NCBI RefSeq assembly: GCF_036867135.1
Contig: NZ_JBAJIJ010000001.1
Location: 1,736,001-1,800,000 of the forward strand
Length of the DNA: 64,000 bases
DNA from: Aeromicrobium sp. Sec7.5
GTDB taxonomy: Bacteria; Actinomycetota; Actinomycetes; Propionibacteriales; Nocardioidaceae
Direction: 5' to 3'
The position numbers and the translations under genes are program-made. Below are positions 28,723-37,605 of the stretch, one piece after another. Below the pieces are notes generated by a model that saw only the letters and a program-made list of their open reading frames with translations, did not search any database and was not told where the DNA came from. Each line of letters opens with the position of its first letter. The first letter of the stretch is position 1.

Positions 28723-30020
28723 GGGGAGACCTCCTGGAGTTGACCGTCGAGGACGGTGGGGACGCCGCGCAGGAACGTGGCGACGACACGACCGGGAAGC
28801 TCGCGCCCGGCGTAGGGGGTGTTGCGGGACAACGATGCCGTCTCGGCCGGGACGATCGTGCGGGTCGCCTCCGCGTCGTACAGCACGACGTGGGCGGGCT
28901 CCCCCACCGCGAGCGGTCGTCCGTGGCCGCCGCCCACACGGCTGATGCGCGACGGTGCGGCTGACAGCCGTTCGGCGACCTGCTCCCAGGTCAGCATCCC
29001 GGTGTCGACCATGGTGTGCTGGACGACCGAGAGCGCCGTCTCGAGGCCGATCATCCCGAAGGCGGCCGCCGACCACTCGCACTCCTTGTCCTCCATCGGA
29101 TGGGGCGCGTGGTCCGTCGCGACGATGTCGATCGTGCCGTCGGCCAGACCCTCGCGGACCGCCGCGACGTCGTCGGCCGTGCGCAGCGGCGGGTTGACCT
29201 TGTAGATCGGGTCGTAGCCGCGCACGAGGTCGTCGGTGAGGAGCAGGTGGTGGGGCGTGACCTCGGCGGTGACGTCCCAGCCCTTGCTCTTGGCCCACCG
29301 GACGATCTCGACCGAGCCACGGGTCGAGAGGTGGCACACGTGCAGGCGCGAGCCGACGTGCGCCGCGAGCACGCAGTCGCGCGCGACGATGGCCTCCTCG
29401 GCCGCGGCGGGCCAACCGGTGAGGCCGAGCTCACCGGAGACCAGGCCCTCGTTCATCTGCGCACCCTCGGTGAGGCGCGGCTCCTGGGCGTGCTGGGCGA
29501 CGACGCCGTCGAAGGCCTTGACGTACTCGAGCGCCCGACGCATCAGCACGGCGTCGGAGACGCACTTGCCGTCGTCGGAGAAGACCCGCACGTTGGCGGC
29601 GGAGTCGGCCATCGCGCCGAGCTCGGCGAGCTGCGTGCCGCCCAGGCCCACCGTGACGGCGCCGACTGGCTGCACGTCGCAGAACCCGCCCTCGCGGCCC
29701 AGGCGCCAGACCTGCTCGACCACGCCGGCGGTGTCGGCCACGGGATCGGTGTTGGCCATCGCGTGCACGCACGTGAAGCCACCGCGGGCGGCGGCCTGGG
29801 TGCCCGTGAGCACCGTCTCGGCGTCCTCACGACCCGGCTCGCGCAGGTGCGTGTGCAGGTCGACCAGGCCGGGCAGCGCGACCAGACCCGTCGCGTCGAC
29901 CTCGGTCGCGTCGCCGAGCGGGAGGCCGGCACCGATCGCGGTGATGACGCCGTCCGCGATCGCGATGTCGGTCGGGTCGCCACCCAGGATCCGCGCCTGG
30001 CGGATGACATAGCTCGTCAT
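28719..30020 (-). CDS. pyrC: Dihydroorotase
   Basis: Third step of pyrimidine synthesis, cyclising carbamoyl aspartate to dihydroorotate. 433 residues, class I type, with zinc motifs [35 protein letters not shown] and [15 protein letters not shown]. The stop overlaps carA by four bases (ATGA) and the start overlaps pyrB by four. The operon order is the actinobacterial standard. Confidence 0.97.
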   Translation of the reverse strand: MTSYVIRQARILGGDPTDIAIADGVITAIGAGLPLGDATEVDATGLVALPGLVDLHTHLREPGREDAETVLTGTQAAARGGFTCVHAMANTDPVADTAGVVEQVWRLGREGGFCDVQPVGAVTVGLGGTQLAELGAMADSAANVRVFSDDGKCVSDAVLMRRALEYVKAFDGVVAQHAQEPRLTEGAQMNEGLVSGELGLTGWPAAAEEAIVARDCVLAAHVGSRLHVCHLSTRGSVEIVRWAKSKGWDVTAEVTPHHLLLTDDLVRGYDPIYKVNPPLRTADDVAAVREGLADGTIDIVATDHAPHPMEDKECEWSAAAFGMIGLETALSVVQHTMVDTGMLTWEQVAERLSAAPSRISRVGGGHGRPLAVGEPAHVVLYDAEATRTIVPAETASLSRNTPYAGRELPGRVVATFLRGVPTVLDGQLQEVSP

Positions 30021-30979
30021 GAGCCCTCTCCCTCGTCGTTCGTGGCCCCACTGACCAGCAGGTAGAGCACGGCCATGCGGACCGCGACGCCGTTCGTGAC
30101 CTGTTCGACGATGACCGAGCGGCCGGAGTCGGCCACGTCGGCCGTGATCTCCATGCCACGGTTCATCGGTCCGGGATGCAGGACGATCGCGTGGTCCGGC
30201 AGGCGGTTCATGCGGGTGGTGTCGAGCCCGTAGCGGCGGCTGTACTCGCGCGCGCTCGGGAAGTAGGAGGCGTTCATGCGCTCGTGCTGCACGCGCAGCA
30301 TCATGACCGCGTCGGCCTTCTCGAGGGAGTCGTCGAGGCTGTAGGACGTCTCGACGGGCCAGGTGTCGATGCCGACCGGCAGCAGCGTCGGCGGGGCCAC
30401 GAGCGTGACGTTCGCGCCGAGCGTGTGCAGCAGCAGGGCGTTCGACCTGGCCACCCGGCTGTGCAGCACGTCGCCCACGATCGTGACGTTCTTGCCCTCG
30501 AGGTCTCGGCCGACACCGCCCTCGGGCATCAGGTGCGAGCGCATCGTGAAGGCGTCGAGGAGGGCCTGGGTGGGGTGCTCGTGCGTGCCGTCACCGGCGT
30601 TGACGACCGCACCGTTGGTCCAACCGGCCGCTGCCAGCCGGTGCGGGGCACCCGAGTGGTGGTGACGGATGACGACCGCGTCGGCACCCATGGCCTGCAG
30701 GGTCAGCGCGGTGTCCTTGAGGCTCTCGCCCTTGGAGACGCTCGAGCCCTTGGCCGAGAAGTTGATGACGTCGGCGCTGAGTCGCTTGGCCGCCGCCTCG
30801 AACGAGATGCGCGTGCGCGTGGAGTCCTCGAAGAACAGGTTCACGACGGTGCGGCCGCGCAGGGTGGGCAGCTTCTTGATCGGGCGCTGGGCGACGCCGA
30901 GCAGCTCGGCCGCGGTGTCGAGCACGCGGACGGCGTCGTCTCGGGTGAGGTCGCCGGCGCTCAGCAGGTGCTTCTTCAC
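30017..30979 (-). CDS. pyrB: Aspartate carbamoyltransferase catalytic subunit
   Basis: Joins carbamoyl phosphate to aspartate. 320 residues with the carbamoyl phosphate loop [18 protein letters not shown], the [10 protein letters not shown] loop, and [17 protein letters not shown]. No pyrI regulatory gene is present, so control is by PyrR at the mRNA level. It overlaps pyrC and pyrR by four bases each. Confidence 0.98.
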   Translation of the reverse strand: MKKHLLSAGDLTRDDAVRVLDTAAELLGVAQRPIKKLPTLRGRTVVNLFFEDSTRTRISFEAAAKRLSADVINFSAKGSSVSKGESLKDTALTLQAMGADAVVIRHHHSGAPHRLAAAGWTNGAVVNAGDGTHEHPTQALLDAFTMRSHLMPEGGVGRDLEGKNVTIVGDVLHSRVARSNALLLHTLGANVTLVAPPTLLPVGIDTWPVETSYSLDDSLEKADAVMMLRVQHERMNASYFPSAREYSRRYGLDTTRMNRLPDHAIVLHPGPMNRGMEITADVADSGRSVIVEQVTNGVAVRMAVLYLLVSGATNDEGEGS

Positions 30980-31584
30980 GCGGCACCCCCCGTGACGGGC
31001 CCCACGATGCCGACGGCGTCCTCGGTGTCGTCGGACTCGGAGAGCCGGACGCGCACCTTCTCGGTCAGGGCGGTGGGGAGGTTCTTGCCCACGAAGTCGG
31101 CGCGGATCGGCAGCTCTCGGTGCCCGCGGTCGATCAGGACCGCGAGCTGGACCGCGCGCGGGCGACCGAGGTCGCCCAGGGCGTCCAGGGCGGCGCGGAT
31201 CGTGCGACCGCTCATGAGCACGTCGTCGACCAGCACGACGATCTTGTCGTCGACGTCGTCGGGGGTCTCGGTGTGCTCGAGGGCCCGTGCGGGCTTGAGA
31301 CGCAGGTCGTCGCGGTACATCGTGACGTCGAGCGCGCCCGAGCGGATCTCACGTCCTTCGACCTCGCCCATGCGCCGCGCGATCCGACGCGCCAGCGGCA
31401 CGCCCCGCTTCGGGATGCCCAGCAGGACGACTTCGGCCGATCCGTGGTTGCGCTCGAGGATCTCGTGCGTGATGCGGGTCAACGCCCGGGAGATCTCCCC
31501 GGCGTCGAGGACCGTACGCACCGGATCAGAGATCGGACGGACCGAGTCCGCGGCAGCATCGGAAACGTTGTCAGGCGTGGCCAT
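30976..31584 (-). CDS. pyrR: Bifunctional pyr operon regulator / uracil phosphoribosyltransferase
   Basis: RNA-binding regulator of the pyr operon that senses UMP/UTP and has some uracil phosphoribosyltransferase activity. 202 residues with the PRPP motif [19 protein letters not shown], the start region [15 protein letters not shown] and [15 protein letters not shown]. The ATG has AAGGAGG upstream, which lies inside a predicted PyrR-binding hairpin, indicating autoregulation of translation initiation. It heads the pyr operon. Confidence 0.97.
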   Translation of the reverse strand: MATPDNVSDAAADSVRPISDPVRTVLDAGEISRALTRITHEILERNHGSAEVVLLGIPKRGVPLARRIARRMGEVEGREIRSGALDVTMYRDDLRLKPARALEHTETPDDVDDKIVVLVDDVLMSGRTIRAALDALGDLGRPRAVQLAVLIDRGHRELPIRADFVGKNLPTALTEKVRVRLSESDDTEDAVGIVGPVTGGAA

Positions 31585-31589
31585 GCTGA

Positions 31590-31624
31590 CCTCCTTCTCC
31601 GCCTCACGGGACGGCCGTTAAAGG
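31590..31624 (-). promoter_or_regulatory. PyrR-binding leader with the pyrR ribosome site
   Basis: On the minus strand, CCTTTAACGGCCGTCCCG continues into TGAGGCGGAGAAGGAGG. The loop TCCCGTGAGGCG fits the known PyrR recognition consensus UCCnGnGAGGCu, closed by CCG/CGG and CCTT/AAGG stems. The Shine-Dalgarno sequence is in the 3' arm, so bound PyrR would hide it. There is no terminator, consistent with the translational repression reported for mycobacterial PyrR. Confidence 0.8.
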
Positions 31625-31678
31625 ATGTCGATGTTCGGCGCTCAGCGTACCAGCGGCCGAGGTGCTCGCGACGCGCAG

Positions 31679-32314
31679 TCAAGGTCGTGGCCGAGCGCCC
31701 GGTCGCGGCAACGTCCAGTCGAACCGGATGGCCAGCACGCGGAGCACGAACGTGACCGCGACGGCCGACCACCGGGCGAGGTCGCGGTCGAGATCGGCAG
31801 CGTCGAGGGCGACGAACAGGACCGAGCCGGCGATCGCCGTGAGGGCGTAGACCTGGCCCACCAGCACCAGTGGACGCTGCCCGGCGAGGACGTCCCGGAT
31901 CACGCCGCCGCCCACGCCCGTGACGACACCGAGCAGCACGGCGACGTCGCGCTCCACGCCGGCGGACAGGGCCAGGGTCGTGCCGAGGACCGTGAAGACC
32001 GCCAGGCCCGCCGCGTCGGCGACCAGGACGACGCGCAGACTGTCCGGCTCGTGCTGCGGGCTCCAGTGCGAGACGCCGATGACGACGGCCGAGGTTGCGA
32101 GCGCGACCCAGATGGGCCAGGGCTCGACCACCCAGCCCACACCGTCGCCGATCAGCAGGTCGCGGATGGTCCCGCCCCCGATCGACGTGATCGTGGCGAG
32201 GACGACGATGCCGAGCCAGTCCATGCCCGCACGCACCGCGACGGCCGCGCCGGAGAGCGCGAACGCGACGAGGCCCACCAGCTGCAGCCCCGCGAAGGCG
32301 TCGATGTCCGGCAC
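31679..32314 (-). CDS. TRIC-type (UPF0126) membrane channel family protein
   Basis: 211-residue integral membrane protein of the trimeric intracellular cation channel family. About seven hydrophobic helices, with two glycine-rich motifs GGGTIRDLLIGD and GGGVIRDVLAGQ at the same place in each internal repeat, the hallmark of the family. Prokaryotic members conduct K+; selectivity here is not known. The start is a GTG with TACCGT seven bases upstream, suggesting a leaderless mRNA. It is divergent from the SdpI-like gene. Confidence 0.88.
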   Translation of the reverse strand: MPDIDAFAGLQLVGLVAFALSGAAVAVRAGMDWLGIVVLATITSIGGGTIRDLLIGDGVGWVVEPWPIWVALATSAVVIGVSHWSPQHEPDSLRVVLVADAAGLAVFTVLGTTLALSAGVERDVAVLLGVVTGVGGGVIRDVLAGQRPLVLVGQVYALTAIAGSVLFVALDAADLDRDLARWSAVAVTFVLRVLAIRFDWTLPRPGARPRP

Positions 32315-32321
32315 GCCCCGC

Positions 32322-32347
32322 ACGGTAGTCGACCCCGCCGGTAGCGT
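32322..32347. promoter_or_regulatory. Back-to-back leaderless promoters of the TRIC and SdpI-like genes
   Basis: TACCGT on the minus strand (32327-32322) lies seven bases before the TRIC GTG, and TAGCGT on the plus strand (32342-32347) lies seven bases before the SdpI-like GTG. Only 14 bases separate the two boxes, so polymerase bound at one should block the other. Confidence 0.5.
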
Positions 32348-32354
32348 CGACGAG

Positions 32355-32708
32355 GTGGAAGCACTGGTCCTGCCCGCTGCGTCGCTGGTCTCGCTCGGGC
32401 TCCTCCTCGGCTGGACGGCCCATGCGTCACGGGGCGACGGCCTGGAGCGGAACTCGCTGATCGGCATCCGGACCCGCGCGACGATGGCGTCCGACGACGC
32501 GTGGCACGCGGGCCATCGCGCGGCTGCTGGGCCGCTCGGCGTCGCCGCATGGTCGAGCGGCGCCACGGGGGTGACTGGAACCGTCCTGGCGATCGCCGGC
32601 TCCTGGCTCGCCGGCCCGGCCGTGGCGGTCGGCTACGTCGCGCTGGTGGTCCTGCTCGTCGTCGCGACGCTCCGAGCCGCCCGCGCGGCACGGAGCACTA
32701 GCAGCTGA
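32355..32708 (+). CDS. SdpI family small membrane protein
   Basis: 117 residues with three hydrophobic helices (about 5-20, 60-80, 83-105) and the SdpI-type segment LERNSLIGIRTRATMASDDAW with HAGHRAAAG, resembling the C-terminal part of the SdpI immunity protein. Family members confer immunity to a killing peptide in Bacillus, but most actinobacterial ones are uncharacterised. The GTG start follows TAGCGT by seven bases. Its end overlaps the acyltransferase gene by 11 bases, tail to tail. Confidence 0.75.
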   Translation: MEALVLPAASLVSLGLLLGWTAHASRGDGLERNSLIGIRTRATMASDDAWHAGHRAAAGPLGVAAWSSGATGVTGTVLAIAGSWLAGPAVAVGYVALVVLLVVATLRAARAARSTSS

Positions 32709-34572
32709 CGAGCGCCTGGCTCAGGACGTCGTTGAAGACGTTCTGGCCCTGCGCGTTGGGGTGCACCCGGTCGGAGGCCGTGAGTTCCGGGTGCTGGACG
32801 GCCAGACCGTTCCAGTCGACCAGGCGCACGTTGTCGTGGGCCGCAGCCACCTGGTGGATCGCCTGGACCGCTTGGTCCGACCACGAGCGGCCCGGGACCG
32901 ACGGGGTCACGAGGGCCACCTGCCGGCCCGCGAGCTCGTTCGACACGAGGCTCTCCAGATCGGCAGCGTCGATCGTGCCGTTGGTGCCCGTCGCGATGAC
33001 GACGGTCGGCTGCAGCTGACCGGCGGCCGCCACCTGACGCAGGGCCGTGGCGACGTCGCCGTACTGCCAGCCGACCGTCGCGATGGCGACCGAGCCCGGC
33101 CGACGCCCCATCAGCACGGGGGCGACCGCGACCGTCACCGAGTCGCCGAAGGCCGTGACGGGCGAGCCCTCGGCCACGGGCTGGCACGCTCGGGCCGACG
33201 CGGTGGGCTCGGGGACCGGCTCGGGCCTGGACTCGATGTCGTCGGCGGAGTCGATCACGACCTCCTGGCCGACCCGCAGCATGTTCTCGACGTCGGACTC
33301 CGCCGGCGCCTGCCACACCGCAGCACCGGCGAGCACGACGGCGAACGCCGAGGCCGTCGCGACGATCCGTGGTCGCCGGGCCCTGCGGTCGCGAAGGTCC
33401 GCCCTCCAGCGGCGCAGGGTCGCACCGATGCCGTCGCGGCACATCGGCACCTCGACCCACCGGTAGGAGATCGCCGCCAGGACGACGGCGATCACCACGG
33501 CGAGGCTCCCGGCCAGCTCGGCCTCGGTGGGCGGGGCCAGACGCACGGCGAACACGATGAGCGGCCAGTGCCACAGGTATAGCCCGTATGAGCGCTCCCC
33601 CAACCACCGCAGCGGCGCCCAGCCGAGCACCCTCGCGACCGGTCCAGGATTGGCCGCCGCGTGGATCACCGCGACCGACGCGAGCGAGACGAGGCCGAGG
33701 CCGCCGAGGAAGTTGGCGTCACTGTTCCAGGGGACGAAGGCGGCGAAGGTCAGGACCCCCGCGAGGCCCAGCAGGCCGAGCAACGTCCGCCGCCGCGTCG
33801 CGGTGCTCGCCGCGGCGTCGACGGAGTCGGGGTCGACGGGATCAGTGTTGGCGCGGCCGATCAGGTGAGGGGCCGCGCTCAGCGCCAGGGCGGCGCCGAG
33901 GAGGAGCCCGAAGGCGTGCGAGTCGAGCCCCATGTAGGCCCGGTTGGGGTCGCCGCCCCGGTACCAGAACGCCATCAGGGCGACCGACGCCAGCGCCAGC
34001 GCCACCACGAGGTGGAGCGACACGCGACGCTTCAGCACCACGAGGGCAGCCAGCAGCAGGAGCGGCCACAGCAGGTAGAACTGCTCCTCGATCCCGAGCG
34101 ACCAGAGATGGTTCAGCAGGGGCGGAAGGTGCTGGTCGGAGTAGGACCAGCCCTGGTGGATCTGGACCCAGTTGCTGGTCCAGGTGAGCGCACCCGCGAC
34201 CTGGCTCCGCAGACCTGACCCTGTCTCGTGACCGACGGTGAGCGTCGCGGCCGACACGAGGATCAGCATCACGACGAGCGCCGGGACGAGCCGCCGGATC
34301 CGGCGCACCCAGAAGCTCCGCAGTCGCACCGTGCCGGTGCGCTCCTTCTCACGCAGCAGCAGGGCCGTGATGAGGAACCCGCTCAGCACGAAGAACACAT
34401 CGACGCCGACGAATCCGCCGGGCAGCCGCTCGGGCAGGGCGTGGTAGACCACGACCAGCAGCACGGCGACGCCACGCAGGCCGTCCAGGCCGGCCAGGTG
34501 GGAACGCGGCGGAGGCGGCACCGGGGTGTCTGGGGTGTCCGGGGCCTTCTTCTCCGCGAGGACCGCGGTCAC
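32698..34572 (-). CDS. Acyltransferase 3 / SGNH O-acetyltransferase (OafA-like)
   Basis: 624 residues. An N-terminal acyltransferase 3 membrane domain (about 28-385, some ten helices) has LDGLRGVAVLLVVVYHALPE, GFVGVDVFFVLSGFLIT and the repeat region RSFWVRRIRRLVPAL. A linker leads to an extracytoplasmic SGNH domain (about 460-624) with TAFGDSVTVAV, ATGTNG and ASDRVHPNAQG, the nucleophile Ser and Asp/His pair. Such proteins O-acetylate cell-surface glycans or peptidoglycan. The start is GTG with GGAGG seven bases before it. It is not next to a polysaccharide cluster. Confidence 0.92.
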   Translation of the reverse strand: MTAVLAEKKAPDTPDTPVPPPPRSHLAGLDGLRGVAVLLVVVYHALPERLPGGFVGVDVFFVLSGFLITALLLREKERTGTVRLRSFWVRRIRRLVPALVVMLILVSAATLTVGHETGSGLRSQVAGALTWTSNWVQIHQGWSYSDQHLPPLLNHLWSLGIEEQFYLLWPLLLLAALVVLKRRVSLHLVVALALASVALMAFWYRGGDPNRAYMGLDSHAFGLLLGAALALSAAPHLIGRANTDPVDPDSVDAAASTATRRRTLLGLLGLAGVLTFAAFVPWNSDANFLGGLGLVSLASVAVIHAAANPGPVARVLGWAPLRWLGERSYGLYLWHWPLIVFAVRLAPPTEAELAGSLAVVIAVVLAAISYRWVEVPMCRDGIGATLRRWRADLRDRRARRPRIVATASAFAVVLAGAAVWQAPAESDVENMLRVGQEVVIDSADDIESRPEPVPEPTASARACQPVAEGSPVTAFGDSVTVAVAPVLMGRRPGSVAIATVGWQYGDVATALRQVAAAGQLQPTVVIATGTNGTIDAADLESLVSNELAGRQVALVTPSVPGRSWSDQAVQAIHQVAAAHDNVRLVDWNGLAVQHPELTASDRVHPNAQGQNVFNDVLSQALVSC

Positions 34573-34584
34573 GCCATGTCCTCC

Positions 34585-34603
34585 AGCGGCACGGCGTGCC
34601 GCT
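34585..34603 (-). promoter_or_regulatory. Hairpin directly before the acyltransferase ribosome site
   Basis: A perfect 8-bp stem (AGCGGCAC / GTGCCGCT) with a 3-base loop abuts the GGAGG of the gene on the minus strand. It could affect ribosome access or be an operator. No ligand or regulator is evident. Confidence 0.45.
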
Positions 34604-34940
34604 CGGGGCGAGGCAGGGGTGAAACAGGCACGAGAAGCATCCAAACACGGGGCGCAACTCCGATTCACCTTTGACCGACGTGATCCTCGTCGTGTCGCCG
34701 CGGATCCCGCTCGCTGAGGGGTGACGAGCCTGTCCCCCGCCTCCCCGTTCCCCACCTCCCGTTCCTTGAGGTGTGAACGCCCCCTGGGGCGTGAGCCTCG
34801 AAAGGCTGGGCGGCTGACCTCGAGCGGTCTTGGCGGACAAGCGGCTGGAGACCGAAAGCCATGGCTCGGGGCCCGGCGCAAGTGACAGGTGCTCCGGTCA
34901 GAATGCGCTGTCATTCCAGCAGATTCCTTGCCCGGGGGCC
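34604..34940. other. Divergent intergenic region
   Basis: About 340 bases between the acyltransferase leader and the HNH promoter. It carries no convincing gene on either strand. It is a little poorer in GC than its surroundings and contains short imperfect repeats (for example CCTCGAAAGGC near 34796), but no promoter for the acyltransferase that I can name with confidence. Confidence 0.5.
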
Positions 34941-34969
34941 TTGCTCTCGAACATCTGTTCGAGTACACT
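34941..34969 (+). promoter_or_regulatory. LexA-controlled (SOS) promoter of the DUF222-HNH gene
   Basis: TTGCTC (34941-34946) and TACACT (34964-34969) are 17 bases apart. Between them, at 34947-34962, lies TCGAACATCTGTTCGA, a palindromic actinobacterial SOS box. The ATG follows the -10 box by six bases, so the transcript is leaderless. LexA bound here would cover the whole spacer. Confidence 0.88.
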
Positions 34970-34975
34970 CGAGAC

Positions 34976-36259
34976 ATGGTCTCGGGTCCCACGGTGCAGG
35001 CGCTGCGAACCGCCGCGCACGCCGTCACCTCGGCCGACCACCGGTCCGCTCTGGTCGCGATCCAGACCGCGCAAGACGCGCTCGACGCCGCGAAGGCCCA
35101 CCACCTGGCCGAGCTCGAGAAGTCGGCGGAGTACGAGCTCGACGGTGCCTCCACCGTCACCACCTGGGCGCGCCAGCACCTGCGTCTCGACGCCCGCCAG
35201 ACCCGCAGCCTGATCGACGCCGACCACACCATGCGCGAGCTCCCCGCCGTCGGTGACGCCGCCGCTGAGGGTGCGGTGCGCCTCGACCACGTCAGGCTCT
35301 TCACGTTCGGGCTCAAGCACATCGGCCAGAAGGTCGTTTCTGATGCCGAGCCGTGGCTTCTGGCCGTCGCGACAACTCACGAACCGGTGCAGCTGCGCCG
35401 CGTGATCCGCGCGCTACGCGACGCCGTCTACCCCGACGCGTTGGACGAGGACTGGATCAAGGGGATGGCCAAGGAAGACATCCAGCTCTCGCCCGTGCCG
35501 GAGGGTTGGCACCTGTCCGGCTTCCTGAAGACCGAGACCGGCGCCAAGCTCAAGGCGGTACTGGAGTCGTTGTCGATCCCGACCCAAGCCAACGACGACC
35601 GCACCAGCGCAGAACGCCGTGTCGCCGGGTTCGACCGGCTGTTGTCGTCGGTGCTCGAATCAGGCTTGCCGTCCAGCAAGGGCATCCGCCCGCAGCTGTC
35701 GGTCATCGTCGGCGTCGAGACCCTCCACGAGGCCATGACCGCCGAACCCGGTCAGGCGAAGCCGGTCGGTGAACCCGCAGAGCTGGCTGGGTTCGGCCCC
35801 ATCGGACCCCAGCTCCTCTCCTACCTCGCCTGCACCGGCGACACCACCCCCATCCTCACGTCCGACGATGACGTCGAGCAGGCGCAGGTCCTCAACGTCG
35901 GCGACACCATCCGGTTGGCCACCCCGGCTCAGCGCAAAGCCGTCATCGCCCGCCAGCACGGCGTCTGCGCCGCACCCGGCTGCACCCACACCCACCTCGA
36001 GATCCACCACACCACCTGGTGGTCCAACGGCGGCCGCACCGACCTCGACGGACTCATCGGCATCTGCAGCAACTGTCATTCGCTGGTCCACCGCGGGCTC
36101 CTCGTCATCGAAGCCCTCGGACAAGGCAAGTTCGACCTCGCCACCCGCGACGGCCGACCGGTCGACCTCACCCAACGCCGCACCACCCGCCAACACCTAC
36201 GCCGCATCCGCAAGGCAGCCCAAGACATCCGCGAGCCCGAGTACCCACTCCGCGCCTGA
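34976..36259 (+). CDS. DUF222 (13E12 repeat family) HNH endonuclease
   Basis: 427 residues from the leaderless ATG. The DUF222 helical domain (about 10-300) has TVTTWARQHLRLDARQTRSL and GAVRLDHVRLF. The C-terminal HNH domain (about 318-375) has GVCAAPGCTHTHLEIHH, then SNGGRTDLDGLIGICSNCHS, so the HNH residues and the two CxxC-type cysteine pairs are intact. These proteins are multicopy in many actinobacteria and some mycobacterial ones are LexA-controlled. Their role (DNA repair, homing or defence) is unsettled. Here the SOS box implies induction by DNA damage. Confidence 0.92.
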   Translation: MVSGPTVQALRTAAHAVTSADHRSALVAIQTAQDALDAAKAHHLAELEKSAEYELDGASTVTTWARQHLRLDARQTRSLIDADHTMRELPAVGDAAAEGAVRLDHVRLFTFGLKHIGQKVVSDAEPWLLAVATTHEPVQLRRVIRALRDAVYPDALDEDWIKGMAKEDIQLSPVPEGWHLSGFLKTETGAKLKAVLESLSIPTQANDDRTSAERRVAGFDRLLSSVLESGLPSSKGIRPQLSVIVGVETLHEAMTAEPGQAKPVGEPAELAGFGPIGPQLLSYLACTGDTTPILTSDDDVEQAQVLNVGDTIRLATPAQRKAVIARQHGVCAAPGCTHTHLEIHHTTWWSNGGRTDLDGLIGICSNCHSLVHRGLLVIEALGQGKFDLATRDGRPVDLTQRRTTRQHLRRIRKAAQDIREPEYPLRA

Positions 36260-36263
36260 GGGC

Positions 36264-37559
36264 TCAACCGAACGATGCTCGCCAGCGCTCACCCCACCAC
36301 GACAATCGACCCGCCGGACCTCGCACCGGTCGGGTTGCCACGTGGGTCGCCACCACGCTGCCGTTCTCTCCCAGCAGCTCCACCACCGGGCAGGTGCCAT
36401 CTCGGCTCATCCCCCGGACACGCGCGTCCCAGGGCGGAGGGGACAGGTCGCGCCAACCCGGGCGGGCCTCAGAGTCATGACCGCCTCCGCCGAACTCGGC
36501 GCCATCGACGACGAACATGATCACGTTCAGGATCCACGTCCCCACCCTCGAGACGTATTGACGCCCCGAGTAGTCACGGGACGACTCAGCGTGCCACGTC
36601 GACGGGATCCAGGCGACGGCAGAGTCGTGATCACGGGATACCGCCGCTGTCGATGGCACCGAGAGGATCTCGAGCCCTCGGCCGCCGGGGCCCGGCCTCA
36701 CGACGCACCGCAGTGCCGCGCGGCCACCTGCGAACACCGAGTCTCTGCGTCGCACTCGCGGCAACACCACGAACAGCAGCGCGACGCCCGCCACGACGCC
36801 CGCGGCATCGATTCGGAACGCGCTGTACCCCTGGTCGACGTCATAGTCGTTCCACGGCTGGAACCGTCCCTCCGGATCAACGTGCACCGGATAGGACTCG
36901 CCCACCACGTAGTCGTCGGAGTCCTCGACCCAGAGGTCCCACGTCTTTCCATCGACGTCAGCCACGATCCACCCGTCCTCGACTGCCGTGACCGTCGCCG
37001 GTGCCGTGACGGACCTCGCCTCGGAGGCACGCAGCTCGGGCCACAGCAGTACCCAGCTCACGGCCAGCCCCAACGCGCCCGCGATGAGAACGGCGCTGAT
37101 CACGACCCGCCCCGGCTCGTTCAGCGGACGTCGCGGCACGACCGAGGTCGTCGGCCGCGACAGCGCGCGGAAGCGGTCGTCGTGCGCGGTCTGCTGACGC
37201 CAGCGATGGTGCACGTCCGCGACGAGAATCGAGGCCCACGGGATCCAGAGCAGCTGGGCCAGCAGGGACTCGGTCGGTCCGAAGACGGGAGGCGAGATCG
37301 CGACGAGCACGAGCCACCCGATGATCCGCGGTGCGAGCCACGCCGTCACCAACAGGACCACCATGACCCCGAACACGAACGAGCTCACGGTCCAGTCCCA
37401 GGACGTGAGCTCCGCGATGGTCGAGGTGCTGTCAGGGATGTCGTCCCATGTCAGGAACAACATCAGCGCCAACGTCGCCGCCGGACCCACGGCCAGCACC
37501 GGAGCCGGTATCCGACGCGACCAGAGCCGACCGAAGTCCGGAGTCAAGGCGTCGCGCAC
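36264..37559 (-). CDS. Membrane protein of unknown function
   Basis: 431 residues. Three hydrophobic segments in the first 120 residues (about 22-38, 58-75, 80-100) and one at about 153-172 precede a short soluble domain with WIVADVDGKTWDLWVEDSDD, then a fifth helix near 250-268 (DAAGVVAGVALLFVVLP). The C-terminal 150 residues look soluble and Trp/Gly/Arg rich. I recognise no family. The GTG follows a TAACAT box by six bases (leaderless). It ends four bases from the convergent HNH gene and belongs to the accessory block. Confidence 0.7.
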   Translation of the reverse strand: MRDALTPDFGRLWSRRIPAPVLAVGPAATLALMLFLTWDDIPDSTSTIAELTSWDWTVSSFVFGVMVVLLVTAWLAPRIIGWLVLVAISPPVFGPTESLLAQLLWIPWASILVADVHHRWRQQTAHDDRFRALSRPTTSVVPRRPLNEPGRVVISAVLIAGALGLAVSWVLLWPELRASEARSVTAPATVTAVEDGWIVADVDGKTWDLWVEDSDDYVVGESYPVHVDPEGRFQPWNDYDVDQGYSAFRIDAAGVVAGVALLFVVLPRVRRRDSVFAGGRAALRCVVRPGPGGRGLEILSVPSTAAVSRDHDSAVAWIPSTWHAESSRDYSGRQYVSRVGTWILNVIMFVVDGAEFGGGGHDSEARPGWRDLSPPPWDARVRGMSRDGTCPVVELLGENGSVVATHVATRPVRGPAGRLSWWGERWRASFG

Positions 37560-37565
37560 CCGGCG

Positions 37566-37571
37566 ATGTTA
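37566..37571 (-). promoter_or_regulatory. -10 box of the unknown membrane protein gene
   Basis: TAACAT on the minus strand, six bases before the GTG start; leaderless layout. Confidence 0.55.
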
Positions 37572-37605
37572 GGCGAGGACCGTGCCACACCGCCGGAAAA
37601 TGGCC

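Noticed and set aside
34889..34975. Upstream in-frame extension of the DUF222-HNH gene
   Set aside because: It would place the -35, SOS box and -10 within coding sequence; the ATG six bases after the -10 box is far better supported.
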